Assembly (NCBI GenBank): GCA_903958045.1
Contig: CAJBRT010000155.1
Coordinates: forward strand, 1 to 43,077
Length of the DNA: 43,077 bases
Direction of reading: 5' to 3'
Origin: an uncultured Bacteroidota bacterium
GTDB taxonomy: Bacteria; Bacteroidota; Bacteroidia; Chitinophagales; Chitinophagaceae
Shown piece by piece: positions 8,558-17,754 of this stretch. Positions within the stretch are counted from its first letter, which is position 1; every line of letters begins with the position of its first letter. The notes beneath the pieces are model-generated. The model did no database searches. It was not told the DNA's origin and was given only the letters and a program-made list of their open reading frames with translations. The translations under genes and the position numbers were made by a program.

Positions 8558-9967
8558 ATGGAAGTGGTTCATATCAGTGCCGAATGTTATCCTGTGGCCA
8601 AGGCTGGCGGCCTTGGAGATGTTGTAGGAGCGCTCCCAAAATACCAAAATAAGGCGGGCATTACCTCAAAAGTAGTAATGCCTATGTACCGTACGCCCTT
8701 TTTATACAATTCAGATTGGGTTGTCGATTATAAGGCCAAAGCCTATATGGGTGGATGGGAATTTGAGTATACCATTATTAAAGAAGTTAATAATAAGCTC
8801 GGATTTGATTTGTACCTAGTAGATATTGCTGGCTTATTAGACCGTCAAAAAATTTATGGTTACGCCGATGATGCCGAGCGTTTTACTGCTTTTCAAATTG
8901 CAGTAGTGCACTGGATGTCTCATTGGAATCACCGCCCAACGGCGGTGCATTGTCACGATTATCATGCGGGGCTTATTCCATTTATGATGCAGCACTGTTA
9001 TGATTATCAACATTTAAAAGCCGTGCCAACGGTTTTAACCATTCATAATGCACAATATCAGGGCTGGTTGCCATGGGCACAGTCTATGTTAATTCCTAAA
9101 TGGGATCTCTCAAAAAAAGGATTACTCGATTGGGGCGGTAGTATCAATCCACTCGCTGCTGCTATTAAGTGTGCCTCCAAAGTAACAACGGTAAGTCCTA
9201 GTTATATGCAGGAACTGATGCATCATGCCAATGGCCTCGAAACATTAATTGCATCTGAAAAAAATAAGTGTGTAGGTATTTTAAATGGAATAGATCATGA
9301 GGTTTGGAATCCTGCAACTGATACTTATTTAACCGCTCATTTTGATGTTGATACGGTAACTAACGGAAAACAAAAAAACAAACAAAATATTTGCGAACAG
9401 TTTGGACTAGATGCAACTAAGCCGCTTTTTGTTTTTATTGGAAGGCTAGTAGGAGAAAAAGCTGCCGATGTTTTGCCAGCTGCTTTGCATACTGCTATTG
9501 GGGCCTATGGTGCAAAAGCGTCTTATATGATTTTAGGAAGTGGTGAACCTTTGGTAGAAGCCGGTTTAACAAATCTAGCTTTTGCAAATAATAATATTAA
9601 AGTTAGTTTAGGATACAACGAATTGTTGAGTCACCAGCTCTATGCCGCCGCCGATTTTTTACTCATGCCTTCTAGGGTAGAGCCTTGTGGTTTAAATCAA
9701 CTCTATGCCATGCGTTATGGAACGGTTCCCATGGTGCGCAGCACCGGTGGACTTCAAGATACGGTTATTGACATGGGTGATGCAGGAGGGTATGGTATTA
9801 GATTTACGCATGCCAATGAAACGGATATTGTACATGCTGTTGGACGAGCCATAGATGTTTTTGAAAATAAAACACATTTGTTGTGGATGCGTGAACGCAT
9901 GATGCAAATCAATCATAGTTGGGAACAAACAGTTCAGTCCTATACGAATGTATACAAGTCACTATAA
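8558..9967 (+). CDS. glgA: Glycogen synthase (GT5)
   Basis: A 469-residue GT5 glucosyltransferase. The ADP-glucose-binding KAGGLGDV motif is at residues 15-22. Further landmarks are HCHDYHAGLIP, TIHNAQYQG and the C-terminal retaining-GT motif PSRVEPCGLNQLYAMRYG. The enzyme extends alpha-1,4-glucan chains from ADP-glucose in the cytosol. glgC follows 26 bp downstream in the same direction, so the two are probably one operon. It is divergent from the sugar transporter gene, with 114 bp between the starts. Confidence 0.95.
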   Translation: MEVVHISAECYPVAKAGGLGDVVGALPKYQNKAGITSKVVMPMYRTPFLYNSDWVVDYKAKAYMGGWEFEYTIIKEVNNKLGFDLYLVDIAGLLDRQKIYGYADDAERFTAFQIAVVHWMSHWNHRPTAVHCHDYHAGLIPFMMQHCYDYQHLKAVPTVLTIHNAQYQGWLPWAQSMLIPKWDLSKKGLLDWGGSINPLAAAIKCASKVTTVSPSYMQELMHHANGLETLIASEKNKCVGILNGIDHEVWNPATDTYLTAHFDVDTVTNGKQKNKQNICEQFGLDATKPLFVFIGRLVGEKAADVLPAALHTAIGAYGAKASYMILGSGEPLVEAGLTNLAFANNNIKVSLGYNELLSHQLYAAADFLLMPSRVEPCGLNQLYAMRYGTVPMVRSTGGLQDTVIDMGDAGGYGIRFTHANETDIVHAVGRAIDVFENKTHLLWMRERMMQINHSWEQTVQSYTNVYKSL

Positions 9968-9993
9968 ATTTTTATGCTAAAAAAAATAAGCGT

Positions 9994-11280
9994 ATGAGTA
10001 CGATTTCAAAATCTGTGTTGGCCGTTATTTTAGGTGGCGGTGCTGGGTCTCGATTATTCCCTTTAACAGTGAGTAGATCCAAGCCTGCTGTGCCTATTGC
10101 AGGAAAGTATCGACTTGTAGATATCCCTATTAGCAACTGTATTAATAGCCAAATCAACCGCATGTTTGTGTTAACGCAGTTTAATTCTGCGTCGCTCAAT
10201 AAACATATCAAAAACACCTATCATTTTAGTGCATTTAGTAGTGGCTTTGTAGATATTTTAGCCGCCGAGCAAACCCCCGATAATCCAGGATGGTTTCAGG
10301 GTACCGCCGACGCTGTTCGTCAATCACTGCGTCATATTTCTAATTTAGATTTCGATTACATTTTAATTTTAAGTGGGGATCAACTTTATCAAATGGATTT
10401 TAGTGAAATGTGGCAAGCCCATATTGCAAAAGGTGCTGACATTTCAATTGCGACTATTCCAGTAGACAGTAGAGACGCACCTGAGTTTGGTATTTTAAAA
10501 ACCAATAACGAAAATTTAATTACCTCTTTTATAGAAAAGCCTGTTCCTGATTTGTTGCCTAATTGGACAAGTGATACAGGCGCCGTTATGCAGGCCGCTG
10601 GTAAAAATTATTTGGCGTCGATGGGTATTTATATTTTTAGTAAAAAAGCACTCTATCATTTACTCAATGAAGTGCACCCCAATGCCACCGATTTTGGCAA
10701 AGAAATTATGCCGCAGGCAATTGATTCATACAAAGTAGTGAGTTTCCAATATGATGGCTACTGGACAGACATCGGAAATATTTATTCATTTTTTGAAGCC
10801 AATATTGGCCTCACCGATGATGTGCCGCTGTTTAATTTATTTGACAATGCTAAAACAGTGTATAGCCGTGCCCGCATGTTGCCACCTGCAAAAATTAGTG
10901 GCACCCGACTTAATAAAAGCATCATTGCAGAAGGGTCCATTATTTTAGCGGATGCTATCGAACAATCGGTGGTAGGTATTAGGGCCAGAATAGGAATCGG
11001 TACCACTGTTGCCAACGCGTATATCATGGGTAATGACTACTACGAAACCCTCGATCAAATTCATGATAATACGCTTGCCGGAAAGCCACTAATAGGCATT
11101 GGGCAGCGCTGTGTAATAGAATGTGCCATTATTGACAAAAACTGCCGTATAGGGAACGATGTAATCATAAAGGGAGGCAAGCACCTCGCCAACACCGATC
11201 ATCCATTGTACGCAGTAAAAGACGGCATTGTGGTGGTTAAAAAAATGGCCATTTTACCCGATGGTTTTGTGATTCAATAA
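9994..11280 (+). CDS. glgC: Glucose-1-phosphate adenylyltransferase
   Basis: A 428-residue ADP-glucose pyrophosphorylase. The nucleotide-binding loop LGGGAGSRLFPLT is at residues 13-25, followed by KPAVPIAGKYRLVDIPISNC, the GTADAVRQ segment, and a left-handed beta-helix at the C-terminus with hexapeptide-like turns (KNCRIGNDVIIKGG). It makes ADP-glucose from glucose-1-phosphate and ATP, the committed step of glycogen synthesis, and is usually allosteric. I chose the ATG at 9994; an upstream in-frame start would overlap glgA. Confidence 0.96.
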   Translation: MSTISKSVLAVILGGGAGSRLFPLTVSRSKPAVPIAGKYRLVDIPISNCINSQINRMFVLTQFNSASLNKHIKNTYHFSAFSSGFVDILAAEQTPDNPGWFQGTADAVRQSLRHISNLDFDYILILSGDQLYQMDFSEMWQAHIAKGADISIATIPVDSRDAPEFGILKTNNENLITSFIEKPVPDLLPNWTSDTGAVMQAAGKNYLASMGIYIFSKKALYHLLNEVHPNATDFGKEIMPQAIDSYKVVSFQYDGYWTDIGNIYSFFEANIGLTDDVPLFNLFDNAKTVYSRARMLPPAKISGTRLNKSIIAEGSIILADAIEQSVVGIRARIGIGTTVANAYIMGNDYYETLDQIHDNTLAGKPLIGIGQRCVIECAIIDKNCRIGNDVIIKGGKHLANTDHPLYAVKDGIVVVKKMAILPDGFVIQ

Positions 11281-11349
11281 GTGTTTGGATAGGTTTTTTG
11301 CCTATTTTAGTGGATATGTATTTTTTACACATTGCTAAACACGATTGCT

Positions 11350-12732
11350 ATGTCAAATTCATCCGCTAGCCCCGCGTCCTCAGCGGGCCTTAAACCCAAA
11401 CCTAGATTGTCGCTAGGTCAAATCTTTTTCATGAGTTTTGGTTTTTTGGGTATTCAATTTGGTTTCGCTTTACAAAATGGAAATGCTAGCCGAATACTTC
11501 GTTCATTTGGTGCCGACGTGGATCAACTCCCTGCGTTTTGGATTGTAGCACCACTCATGGGTATGCTTGTACAACCACTTATTGGTCATTATAGTGATAG
11601 AACTTGGAACCGAATTGGAAGAAGAAAACCTTATTTTTTAGTAGGGGCATTGCTTTCATCTATTGCACTTTTATTTTTACCTAACGCTGGTGCCGTTGCA
11701 TCTGTTATTCCAGCACTTTGGATTGGCGCAGGTATTGTGATGATCATGGATGCCTCTTTTAATGTTGCCATGGAACCCTTTAGAGCGCTTGTTGCTGACA
11801 ATTTACCGGATGCGCAAAGCACGAGCGGATTTGCAGTACAAACTTTTTTAATTGGCGTTGGCGCCGTTGCGGGATCTGAACTTCCTGGATGGTTGGCAAA
11901 ACTTGGATTCTCCCAAGAAGCAGGCCCAACAGGGGTTGCAGACAATATTAAATATGCCTTTTACATTGGAGCCGCTGTATTTATCATTGCTATTTTGGTA
12001 ACCGTATTTTTTTCTAAGGAATATGCACCTGCCGAATATGAATCTTACCATGGCGTACAAACAGAGGAAACAAAAAAAGCAGGCTTGTCTGAAATTTTTG
12101 TTGATTTTAAAAAAATGCCACGCACCATGAAGCAGTTAGGGCTGGTGCAATTTTTTTCTTGGTTTGCACTTTTTAGCATGTGGGTATTTACAACTGATGC
12201 AGTAGCAACACACGTGTACAAATTATCTGGCGACGATGTGTTGTCTGTGGCATACAACGAGGCTGGTAATAAAGTGGGTTCTGCATTTGGAACTTATAAT
12301 TTAGTGGCTGCTATTTACGCATTATTCTTACCGGTTGTGGCTAAATTTTTAGGACGAAAGGGTACGCATGCGTTTTCATTGTGTGCAGGAGGTATAGGAC
12401 TCGTGTCCATTTATTTTATTACTGATCCTGCTATGCTTACCTATTCGATGATTGGCGTAGGGTTAGCATGGGCTAGTATTTTGGCCATGCCGTATGTGAT
12501 TTTATCGGGTTCTATTCCTGCTGGAAAACTTGGTATTTACATGGGTATTTTTAATTTCTTTATCACACTTCCTCAAATTATTAATGGTATTTGTGGGGGT
12601 TGGATTGTGAAGCATATTTATGGAGGACAACCTATTTATGCCATTGTATTGGCTGGTTTTTTAATGCTTTGTGCATCGGTGAGTGTTTTATTTGTGTATG
12701 ATCCGGGTGCATCAAAACTGGCCAGTAAATAA
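11350..12732 (+). CDS. SLC45/GPH-like sugar MFS transporter, probably maltose or maltooligosaccharide
   Basis: A 460-residue major facilitator with about 12 predicted helices. The loop YSDRTWNRIGRRKPYFLVG after the second helix is the SLC45/sucrose-maltose symporter signature. The N-terminus FGFLGIQFGFALQNGNASRI is typical of this branch. It lies directly upstream of a secreted alpha-amylase and downstream of glgC, so maltose or short maltodextrins are the likely substrates (inference from context). It belongs to a different family from the FHS transporter at 6827. The ATG at 11350 gives a short polar N-terminus. Confidence 0.85.
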   Translation: MSNSSASPASSAGLKPKPRLSLGQIFFMSFGFLGIQFGFALQNGNASRILRSFGADVDQLPAFWIVAPLMGMLVQPLIGHYSDRTWNRIGRRKPYFLVGALLSSIALLFLPNAGAVASVIPALWIGAGIVMIMDASFNVAMEPFRALVADNLPDAQSTSGFAVQTFLIGVGAVAGSELPGWLAKLGFSQEAGPTGVADNIKYAFYIGAAVFIIAILVTVFFSKEYAPAEYESYHGVQTEETKKAGLSEIFVDFKKMPRTMKQLGLVQFFSWFALFSMWVFTTDAVATHVYKLSGDDVLSVAYNEAGNKVGSAFGTYNLVAAIYALFLPVVAKFLGRKGTHAFSLCAGGIGLVSIYFITDPAMLTYSMIGVGLAWASILAMPYVILSGSIPAGKLGIYMGIFNFFITLPQIINGICGGWIVKHIYGGQPIYAIVLAGFLMLCASVSVLFVYDPGASKLASK

Positions 12733-12759
12733 TTTAATTGAATATTGAAAACAATCATT

Positions 12760-14628
12760 ATGAAAAAAATAATTTCTTTTGTATTTCTTGTGTGCAGTGT
12801 AAGTTTTTCATTTGCGCAAGCCGTAACCATGTATCCTACCAATTGGTTTGTTGGCATGAAACTAAATAAAGTACAGTTGCTTTTAAGAAGTGATGATCCT
12901 AATTTTTCAAAAGCTACATTTAGTGTAAAATATCCGGGTGTAACACTTACCAAAACCCATTCATTTGCGAATGGTAAATATGTAGCGCTCGATGTTACAG
13001 TTGCGCCAACAACAAAAGCAGGGACTGTAAAAATTAGTGCTACGCGTGCTGGTAAAGTAAGCGTATATGACTGGGCATTGTTAAACAGACGTGAAGGGAA
13101 TGGTACCAAATTTGCACAAGGTGTACGTAGTGAAGACGCTGTTTATTTACTAATGCCAGACCGTTTTAGCAATGCAGATAAAACCAATGATGCTTTTAAA
13201 GATATGCGTGATAGTGTTGCGAATGCCAGTGATGTTTTACTGCGTCATGGGGGTGATTTAAAGGGGTTAGAAAATCACTTAAATTATATTAAAGAGCTTG
13301 GTATGACTTCTATTTGGATGTGCCCAGTAATAGAAAATGACATGCCGCAAAGCAAAGAGGCGGCTGGTTGGATGAGTGGATACCATGGATACTGGTTTAC
13401 GGATCATTACAAAATTGATAAGCGTTTAGGTGGTAATGAAGCGTATAAATCTTTATCAGATGCGATGCATAAAAATGGATTAAAACTAATTCAGGACGCG
13501 GTGTACAATCATGTGGGTGATTTTCATTGGATGCATCATGACGCGCCAGATAAAAGCTGGATCAATCAGTGGGATACCTACACAGGTAGTACGCACAGAG
13601 AGGAGGCGGTTTATTCAAATAATGGTAGTGCTATTGATAAAAAGAAAATGTTAGATGGTTGGTTTGTGCCACATTTGCCGGATGTAAATCAGCGCAACCC
13701 TTATGTTGCCAATTATTTAATTCAACACGCTATTTGGACCACCGAAACCTTTGGCGTAGATGGTTGGAGAGTGGATACTTATAAATATTGTGATGAAGCG
13801 TTTATGAACCGCGTCAACGATGCGTTAATGCTTGAATATCCTAGGCTTACCATTTTTGGTGAAACGGTTTCAAGGTCTGTAACAGGTACAGCTTATTTTA
13901 CGCGCAATAACATGGACATTCCATTCAAGCACAATGTGGAGGGCGTAACAGATTTTCCAGTGTATTATGCTTTGTTAGACGCCGTTAATCAACCTTTTAG
14001 TTGGGATAATGGCTTGTCTAAATTATATGTAACCTTATCGCAAGATGTTTTGTATAAAAATCCATTTAACAATAGTATTTTTTTAGACAATCATGACAAC
14101 AACCGTTTCTTCTCGATGGTTGGTGAAGACTACAATAAATTTAAAATGGGGATAGGTATGCTGTATACTACACGTGGTATTCCTCAGCTATATTATGGCA
14201 CAGAAATTTTAATGAAAAATTTCATGAACCCAAGTGATGCCATGGTGCGTTTAAATTTCCCGGGTGGATTTCCGGGGGATGCTGTAAATAAATTTGAAGC
14301 GACTGGCAGAAACGCAAAAGAAAATGACGCCTTTAATTTTGTAAAAACAGTGGCTAATTTCAGGAAAGGCTCTCCTGCACTTACAAAGGGTAGCACTACT
14401 ATGTTTGTTCCTAAAGATGGCTATTTTGTTTATTTCAGAAAGGCAGACAACCAAACTATTATGTGTGTGGTAAATAGTAATGATAAAGCACAAGACGTTC
14501 AGTTTTCTGATTACGCCGAATTAACAAATGGTTTTAAGGGCGGAAAAGAAGTGGTAACGGGTTATCAGGTAGGTACGAAGTTTTCTATTCCGGCAAAGCA
14601 AATGTGGATTATTGAATTAAGTAAATAA
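12760..14628 (+). CDS. Secreted GH13 alpha-amylase / neopullulanase-like enzyme (SusA-like)
   Basis: A 622-residue protein with a signal peptide (MKKIISFVFLVCSVSFSFAQ), then an Ig-like N-terminal domain of the cyclomaltodextrinase type (about residues 22-115), a GH13 barrel, and a C-terminal beta-domain. All four GH13 regions are seen: DAVYNHV from D246, GWRVDTYKY with nucleophile D339, the acid/base E368 in FGETVS, and LDNHDN with D443-D446. It should hydrolyse starch or pullulan in the periplasm. No susC/susD pair is in the window. It starts 27 bp after the transporter gene, consistent with one operon. Confidence 0.9.
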   Translation: MKKIISFVFLVCSVSFSFAQAVTMYPTNWFVGMKLNKVQLLLRSDDPNFSKATFSVKYPGVTLTKTHSFANGKYVALDVTVAPTTKAGTVKISATRAGKVSVYDWALLNRREGNGTKFAQGVRSEDAVYLLMPDRFSNADKTNDAFKDMRDSVANASDVLLRHGGDLKGLENHLNYIKELGMTSIWMCPVIENDMPQSKEAAGWMSGYHGYWFTDHYKIDKRLGGNEAYKSLSDAMHKNGLKLIQDAVYNHVGDFHWMHHDAPDKSWINQWDTYTGSTHREEAVYSNNGSAIDKKKMLDGWFVPHLPDVNQRNPYVANYLIQHAIWTTETFGVDGWRVDTYKYCDEAFMNRVNDALMLEYPRLTIFGETVSRSVTGTAYFTRNNMDIPFKHNVEGVTDFPVYYALLDAVNQPFSWDNGLSKLYVTLSQDVLYKNPFNNSIFLDNHDNNRFFSMVGEDYNKFKMGIGMLYTTRGIPQLYYGTEILMKNFMNPSDAMVRLNFPGGFPGDAVNKFEATGRNAKENDAFNFVKTVANFRKGSPALTKGSTTMFVPKDGYFVYFRKADNQTIMCVVNSNDKAQDVQFSDYAELTNGFKGGKEVVTGYQVGTKFSIPAKQMWIIELSK

Positions 14629-14656
14629 AGGTTGTACCTTACACCAAACATCTACA

Positions 14657-16591
14657 TTGGCAACTGAAAATTCTTTACAGCAAACAACAGCATCTGTTTG
14701 GGAATACTCTTTATTTTCAGAGGCGGATGTACGCAATTTTCAGGCGGGTACACATTATCAGTTGTATCATTTGTTTGGCAATAAGCAACTGCGGTTCAAT
14801 GAAGTTGCGGGTACCTACTTTGCAGTATGGGCACCTAGCGCTACCGCTGTTTTTGTTACGGGTAATTTTAATGGATGGAATCTAGCATCCCATTCACTCC
14901 ATGTAAGACCAGATTCGTCGGGTATATGGGAAGGATTTATTCCGGGGGTTGAAGCGGGGGAGCTCTACAAATATCATATTCACGGCTTTGAAGGGGCTAG
15001 GCTTAATAAGGCAGATCCCTTTGCGCACTACGCCGAAAAACGGCCCGATACCGCGTCCATTACATGGCAAACAGGTTACCCTTGGTCTGATCAACATTGG
15101 ATGCAGCACCGTAAATACAAAAATGCATTAGATGCACCTATATCAGTGTACGAAATGCATTTGGCAAGTTGGATGCGTCCTATTCCTTCTGATGAAGGAA
15201 GTTACAATACCTACACACAAATAGCTGAAAGGCTTATTCCATATGTGTTACAAATGGGATTTACCCATATCGAGCTCATGCCGGTTATGGAACATCCATT
15301 TGATGGCAGTTGGGGTTATCAGGGTACAGGTTTTTTTGCACCCACATCCAGATTTGGTAATCCGCAAGATTTTGCAGCCTTTGTAAATGCTTTTCATAAC
15401 GCAGGCATCGGGGTTATTTTAGACTGGGTGCCATCACATTTTCCGTATGATGCCCACGGGCTTTATTTATTTGATGGGTCGCATACTTATGAGTATGCCG
15501 ATATGCGTAAAGGTTTTCATCCCGATTGGAACTCTTATATTTTTAATTACAAACGCGGTGAAGTAAAATCTTTTTTAATTAGTAGCGCGCGTTTTTGGAT
15601 AGACCAGTTTCATATCGATGGATTAAGGGTAGACGCCGTGAGCTCCATGCTTCGTTTAGATTACAGTAGGAAAAAAGGAGAGTGGGAGCCCAACGAACTG
15701 GGAGGTGATGGTAATTTAGAAGCCGTTGCATTTATCAAAGATTTAAACGAAACACTCTATCGAGATTTTCCGGATATACAAACCATTGCAGAAGAAGCCA
15801 CAGATTGGCCGGGTATTAGTAAGCCCACATCTATGGATGGGCTTGGCTTTGGTATGAAATGGATGATGGGATGGATGCATGATACCCTCGATTATTTTAA
15901 AGCAGATCCACTCATGCGCTCTGGGCTTCAGGATAAATTTTCATTTAGTATGATGTACTATTACGATGAAAATTTTATGTTGCCTTTAAGTCATGATGAA
16001 GTGGTACACGGCAAAAGCCCCATGATTTATAAAATGCCTGGTGACGAGTGGCAGAAGTTTGCCAATCTAAGACTGCTGTATACCTACATGTATATGCATC
16101 CAGGCGCCAAGCTTTTATTTATGGGTAATGAGTTTGCGTCTACCACCGAATGGAATTATAAATCAGAACTGCCTTGGCATTTGTTAGCACATCCAAGCCA
16201 TGGCGGCATGAAATATTGTGTTCAAAAGCTAAACGAGTTGTATACTTCACAACCTGCTTTGTATGAATTGCAGTTTGAGCCCGCTGGTTTTGAATGGATA
16301 GATTTGCAGCACAGATCTGAATCTGTAATGGCGTTTAAACGCAAAGGAAAAAATCCTGCTGGGGATATTGTGGTCATCATTAATGCCACACCGGTGGTAC
16401 GAAATGATTGGAAAATAAGTGTGCAAGGAAAAGAGGAGTGGCAAGAAATATTTAATAGTGATCATCCAGACTTTTGGGGAACGGGTGTTGTCTACAACCC
16501 AGCTATACCCTGTGTTTGCGTAGATGCACAAAATAAATGGTATGAACTTACCTTACAACTGCCTGCATTAAGCGCGGTTGTGTTACAATAG
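14657..16591 (+). CDS. glgB: 1,4-alpha-glucan branching enzyme
   Basis: A 644-residue GH13 branching enzyme. An N-terminal CBM48-like domain (AVWAPSATAVFVTGNFNGW, about residues 53-72) precedes the barrel. Catalytic landmarks are DWVPSHFPYDAHGL, DGLRVDAVSSML with nucleophile D326, IAEEATDWPG with the acid/base Glu at 379/380, and LPLSHDEVVHGK. It adds alpha-1,6 branches to glycogen. The start appears to be TTG at 14657: no ATG or GTG occurs in frame between the previous stop and the conserved domain. It follows the amylase gene by 28 bp and ends six bases before a convergent kinase gene. Confidence 0.95.
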   Translation: MATENSLQQTTASVWEYSLFSEADVRNFQAGTHYQLYHLFGNKQLRFNEVAGTYFAVWAPSATAVFVTGNFNGWNLASHSLHVRPDSSGIWEGFIPGVEAGELYKYHIHGFEGARLNKADPFAHYAEKRPDTASITWQTGYPWSDQHWMQHRKYKNALDAPISVYEMHLASWMRPIPSDEGSYNTYTQIAERLIPYVLQMGFTHIELMPVMEHPFDGSWGYQGTGFFAPTSRFGNPQDFAAFVNAFHNAGIGVILDWVPSHFPYDAHGLYLFDGSHTYEYADMRKGFHPDWNSYIFNYKRGEVKSFLISSARFWIDQFHIDGLRVDAVSSMLRLDYSRKKGEWEPNELGGDGNLEAVAFIKDLNETLYRDFPDIQTIAEEATDWPGISKPTSMDGLGFGMKWMMGWMHDTLDYFKADPLMRSGLQDKFSFSMMYYYDENFMLPLSHDEVVHGKSPMIYKMPGDEWQKFANLRLLYTYMYMHPGAKLLFMGNEFASTTEWNYKSELPWHLLAHPSHGGMKYCVQKLNELYTSQPALYELQFEPAGFEWIDLQHRSESVMAFKRKGKNPAGDIVVIINATPVVRNDWKISVQGKEEWQEIFNSDHPDFWGTGVVYNPAIPCVCVDAQNKWYELTLQLPALSAVVLQ

Positions 16592-16596
16592 TTTAT

Positions 16597-17748
16597 TTAA
16601 TCTACTACGGGTAGTTGTAAGCAAAAGGTAGTGCCCTTTTCGGGCTCTGTGCGTTTGATAAATAATTTACCTTGGTGATAGGTTTCCATAATTCTTTTAC
16701 TGAGTGGAAGACCAAGTCCCCAACCACGTTTTTTGGTGGTAAAACCGGGTTCAAATATTTGGCTAGCCGTTTCACTATCCATGCCTTTTCCGGTATCTGA
16801 AATAGTAATACTCAATTGTTTATTTTCTACCGTCGCCAAAATGGTAATAGCGCCAGCACCCTCAGTGGCATCCAGCGCATTTTTAATGAGGTTTTCTAAT
16901 ACCCAGTCAAAAAGAGGTACAGAAAGCAGTACAAAAACTTCGGGTGGTAAAGTGCATTCTATAACTACTTGCTTACTAGATCTAAGTTTCATGTAAGCCA
17001 CCATACGTTCAATTTCTGTGAATGGGTTGCTCCGCGATAGTTGAGGGGCACTACCTATTTTTCCAAAACGATCCGAAATAAGTTGCAGCCTTTCAATGTC
17101 TTTTTCAATTTCAAAAACAATGGGATCTTTGGTTTCTTTTTCTTTTAACAAAGCAATCCATCCTTGAAGGCTAGAAACCGGCGTGCCCAGTTGGTGGGCT
17201 GTTTCTTTGGCCATGCCTAGCCATAATTTATCCTGCTCATTTTTATATCTTGTTCGAACGGCAGCTACTGCAATAAACACAAATAGCGCTACAATGAGGA
17301 GTTGGATATACGGATACCATTCTACCTCTTTTAAAAGTTTACTTGGGCCGTAATAATAGTGGTTAGCCGTGTATGGCGAGTCAGATACAACTACCACAAT
17401 GGGTGTTTTGCAAAACTTTTTAAAGTCTTCCAAAGTATTTGTCAGGTACAAGCTATCTGATGCAATACGGGCAGTATCTAGGTTGAGGGCATTGCCAGTG
17501 GGAATCCCTTTTTCATTGGTTTCAATGATAGGAATGTCTTCGTTGTCTGCACTAATTTGTGTGGCAAGATTTAAATTGCTACTGTCTTTGCTACTTAATA
17601 TGGTTTGTTGTGCCTCTATCCATTCGCGCACATATTTTCTTTCGGTGTTGGCAATTTTGCCAGCTACATACGTCGAATAAAATATGGTAGCGCATACAAA
17701 TAGTATGGCAACAAAAACGAGTAAGCCCGACCATCTTAGTTGTTTCAT
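16597..17748 (-). CDS. Sensor histidine kinase (orphan)
   Basis: A 383-residue membrane kinase. One transmembrane helix lies at about residues 8-28 and a second near 143-163, with an extracytoplasmic domain between. The phosphoacceptor is in MAKETAHQLGTPVSSLQGW. The ATP-binding part has the N box LENLIKNALDA, G1 motif DTGKGM, F-like segment IFEPGFTTK and G2 motif GWGLGLPLSKRI. No response regulator gene is nearby. The gene follows a coiled-coil membrane protein after six bases, which suggests a shared transcript and perhaps a shared signal. ATG at 17748 is preferred; a TTG at 17754 is an in-frame alternative. Confidence 0.88.
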   Translation of the reverse strand: MKQLRWSGLLVFVAILFVCATIFYSTYVAGKIANTERKYVREWIEAQQTILSSKDSSNLNLATQISADNEDIPIIETNEKGIPTGNALNLDTARIASDSLYLTNTLEDFKKFCKTPIVVVVSDSPYTANHYYYGPSKLLKEVEWYPYIQLLIVALFVFIAVAAVRTRYKNEQDKLWLGMAKETAHQLGTPVSSLQGWIALLKEKETKDPIVFEIEKDIERLQLISDRFGKIGSAPQLSRSNPFTEIERMVAYMKLRSSKQVVIECTLPPEVFVLLSVPLFDWVLENLIKNALDATEGAGAITILATVENKQLSITISDTGKGMDSETASQIFEPGFTTKKRGWGLGLPLSKRIMETYHQGKLFIKRTEPEKGTTFCLQLPVVD

Positions 17749-17754
17749 GGTCAA

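Noticed and set aside
11289-11305. Weak hairpin ATAGG/CCTAT after glgC as a terminator
   Set aside because: Only five pairs with a T-rich loop and no proper T run; also the downstream transporter gene seems to belong to the same cluster.
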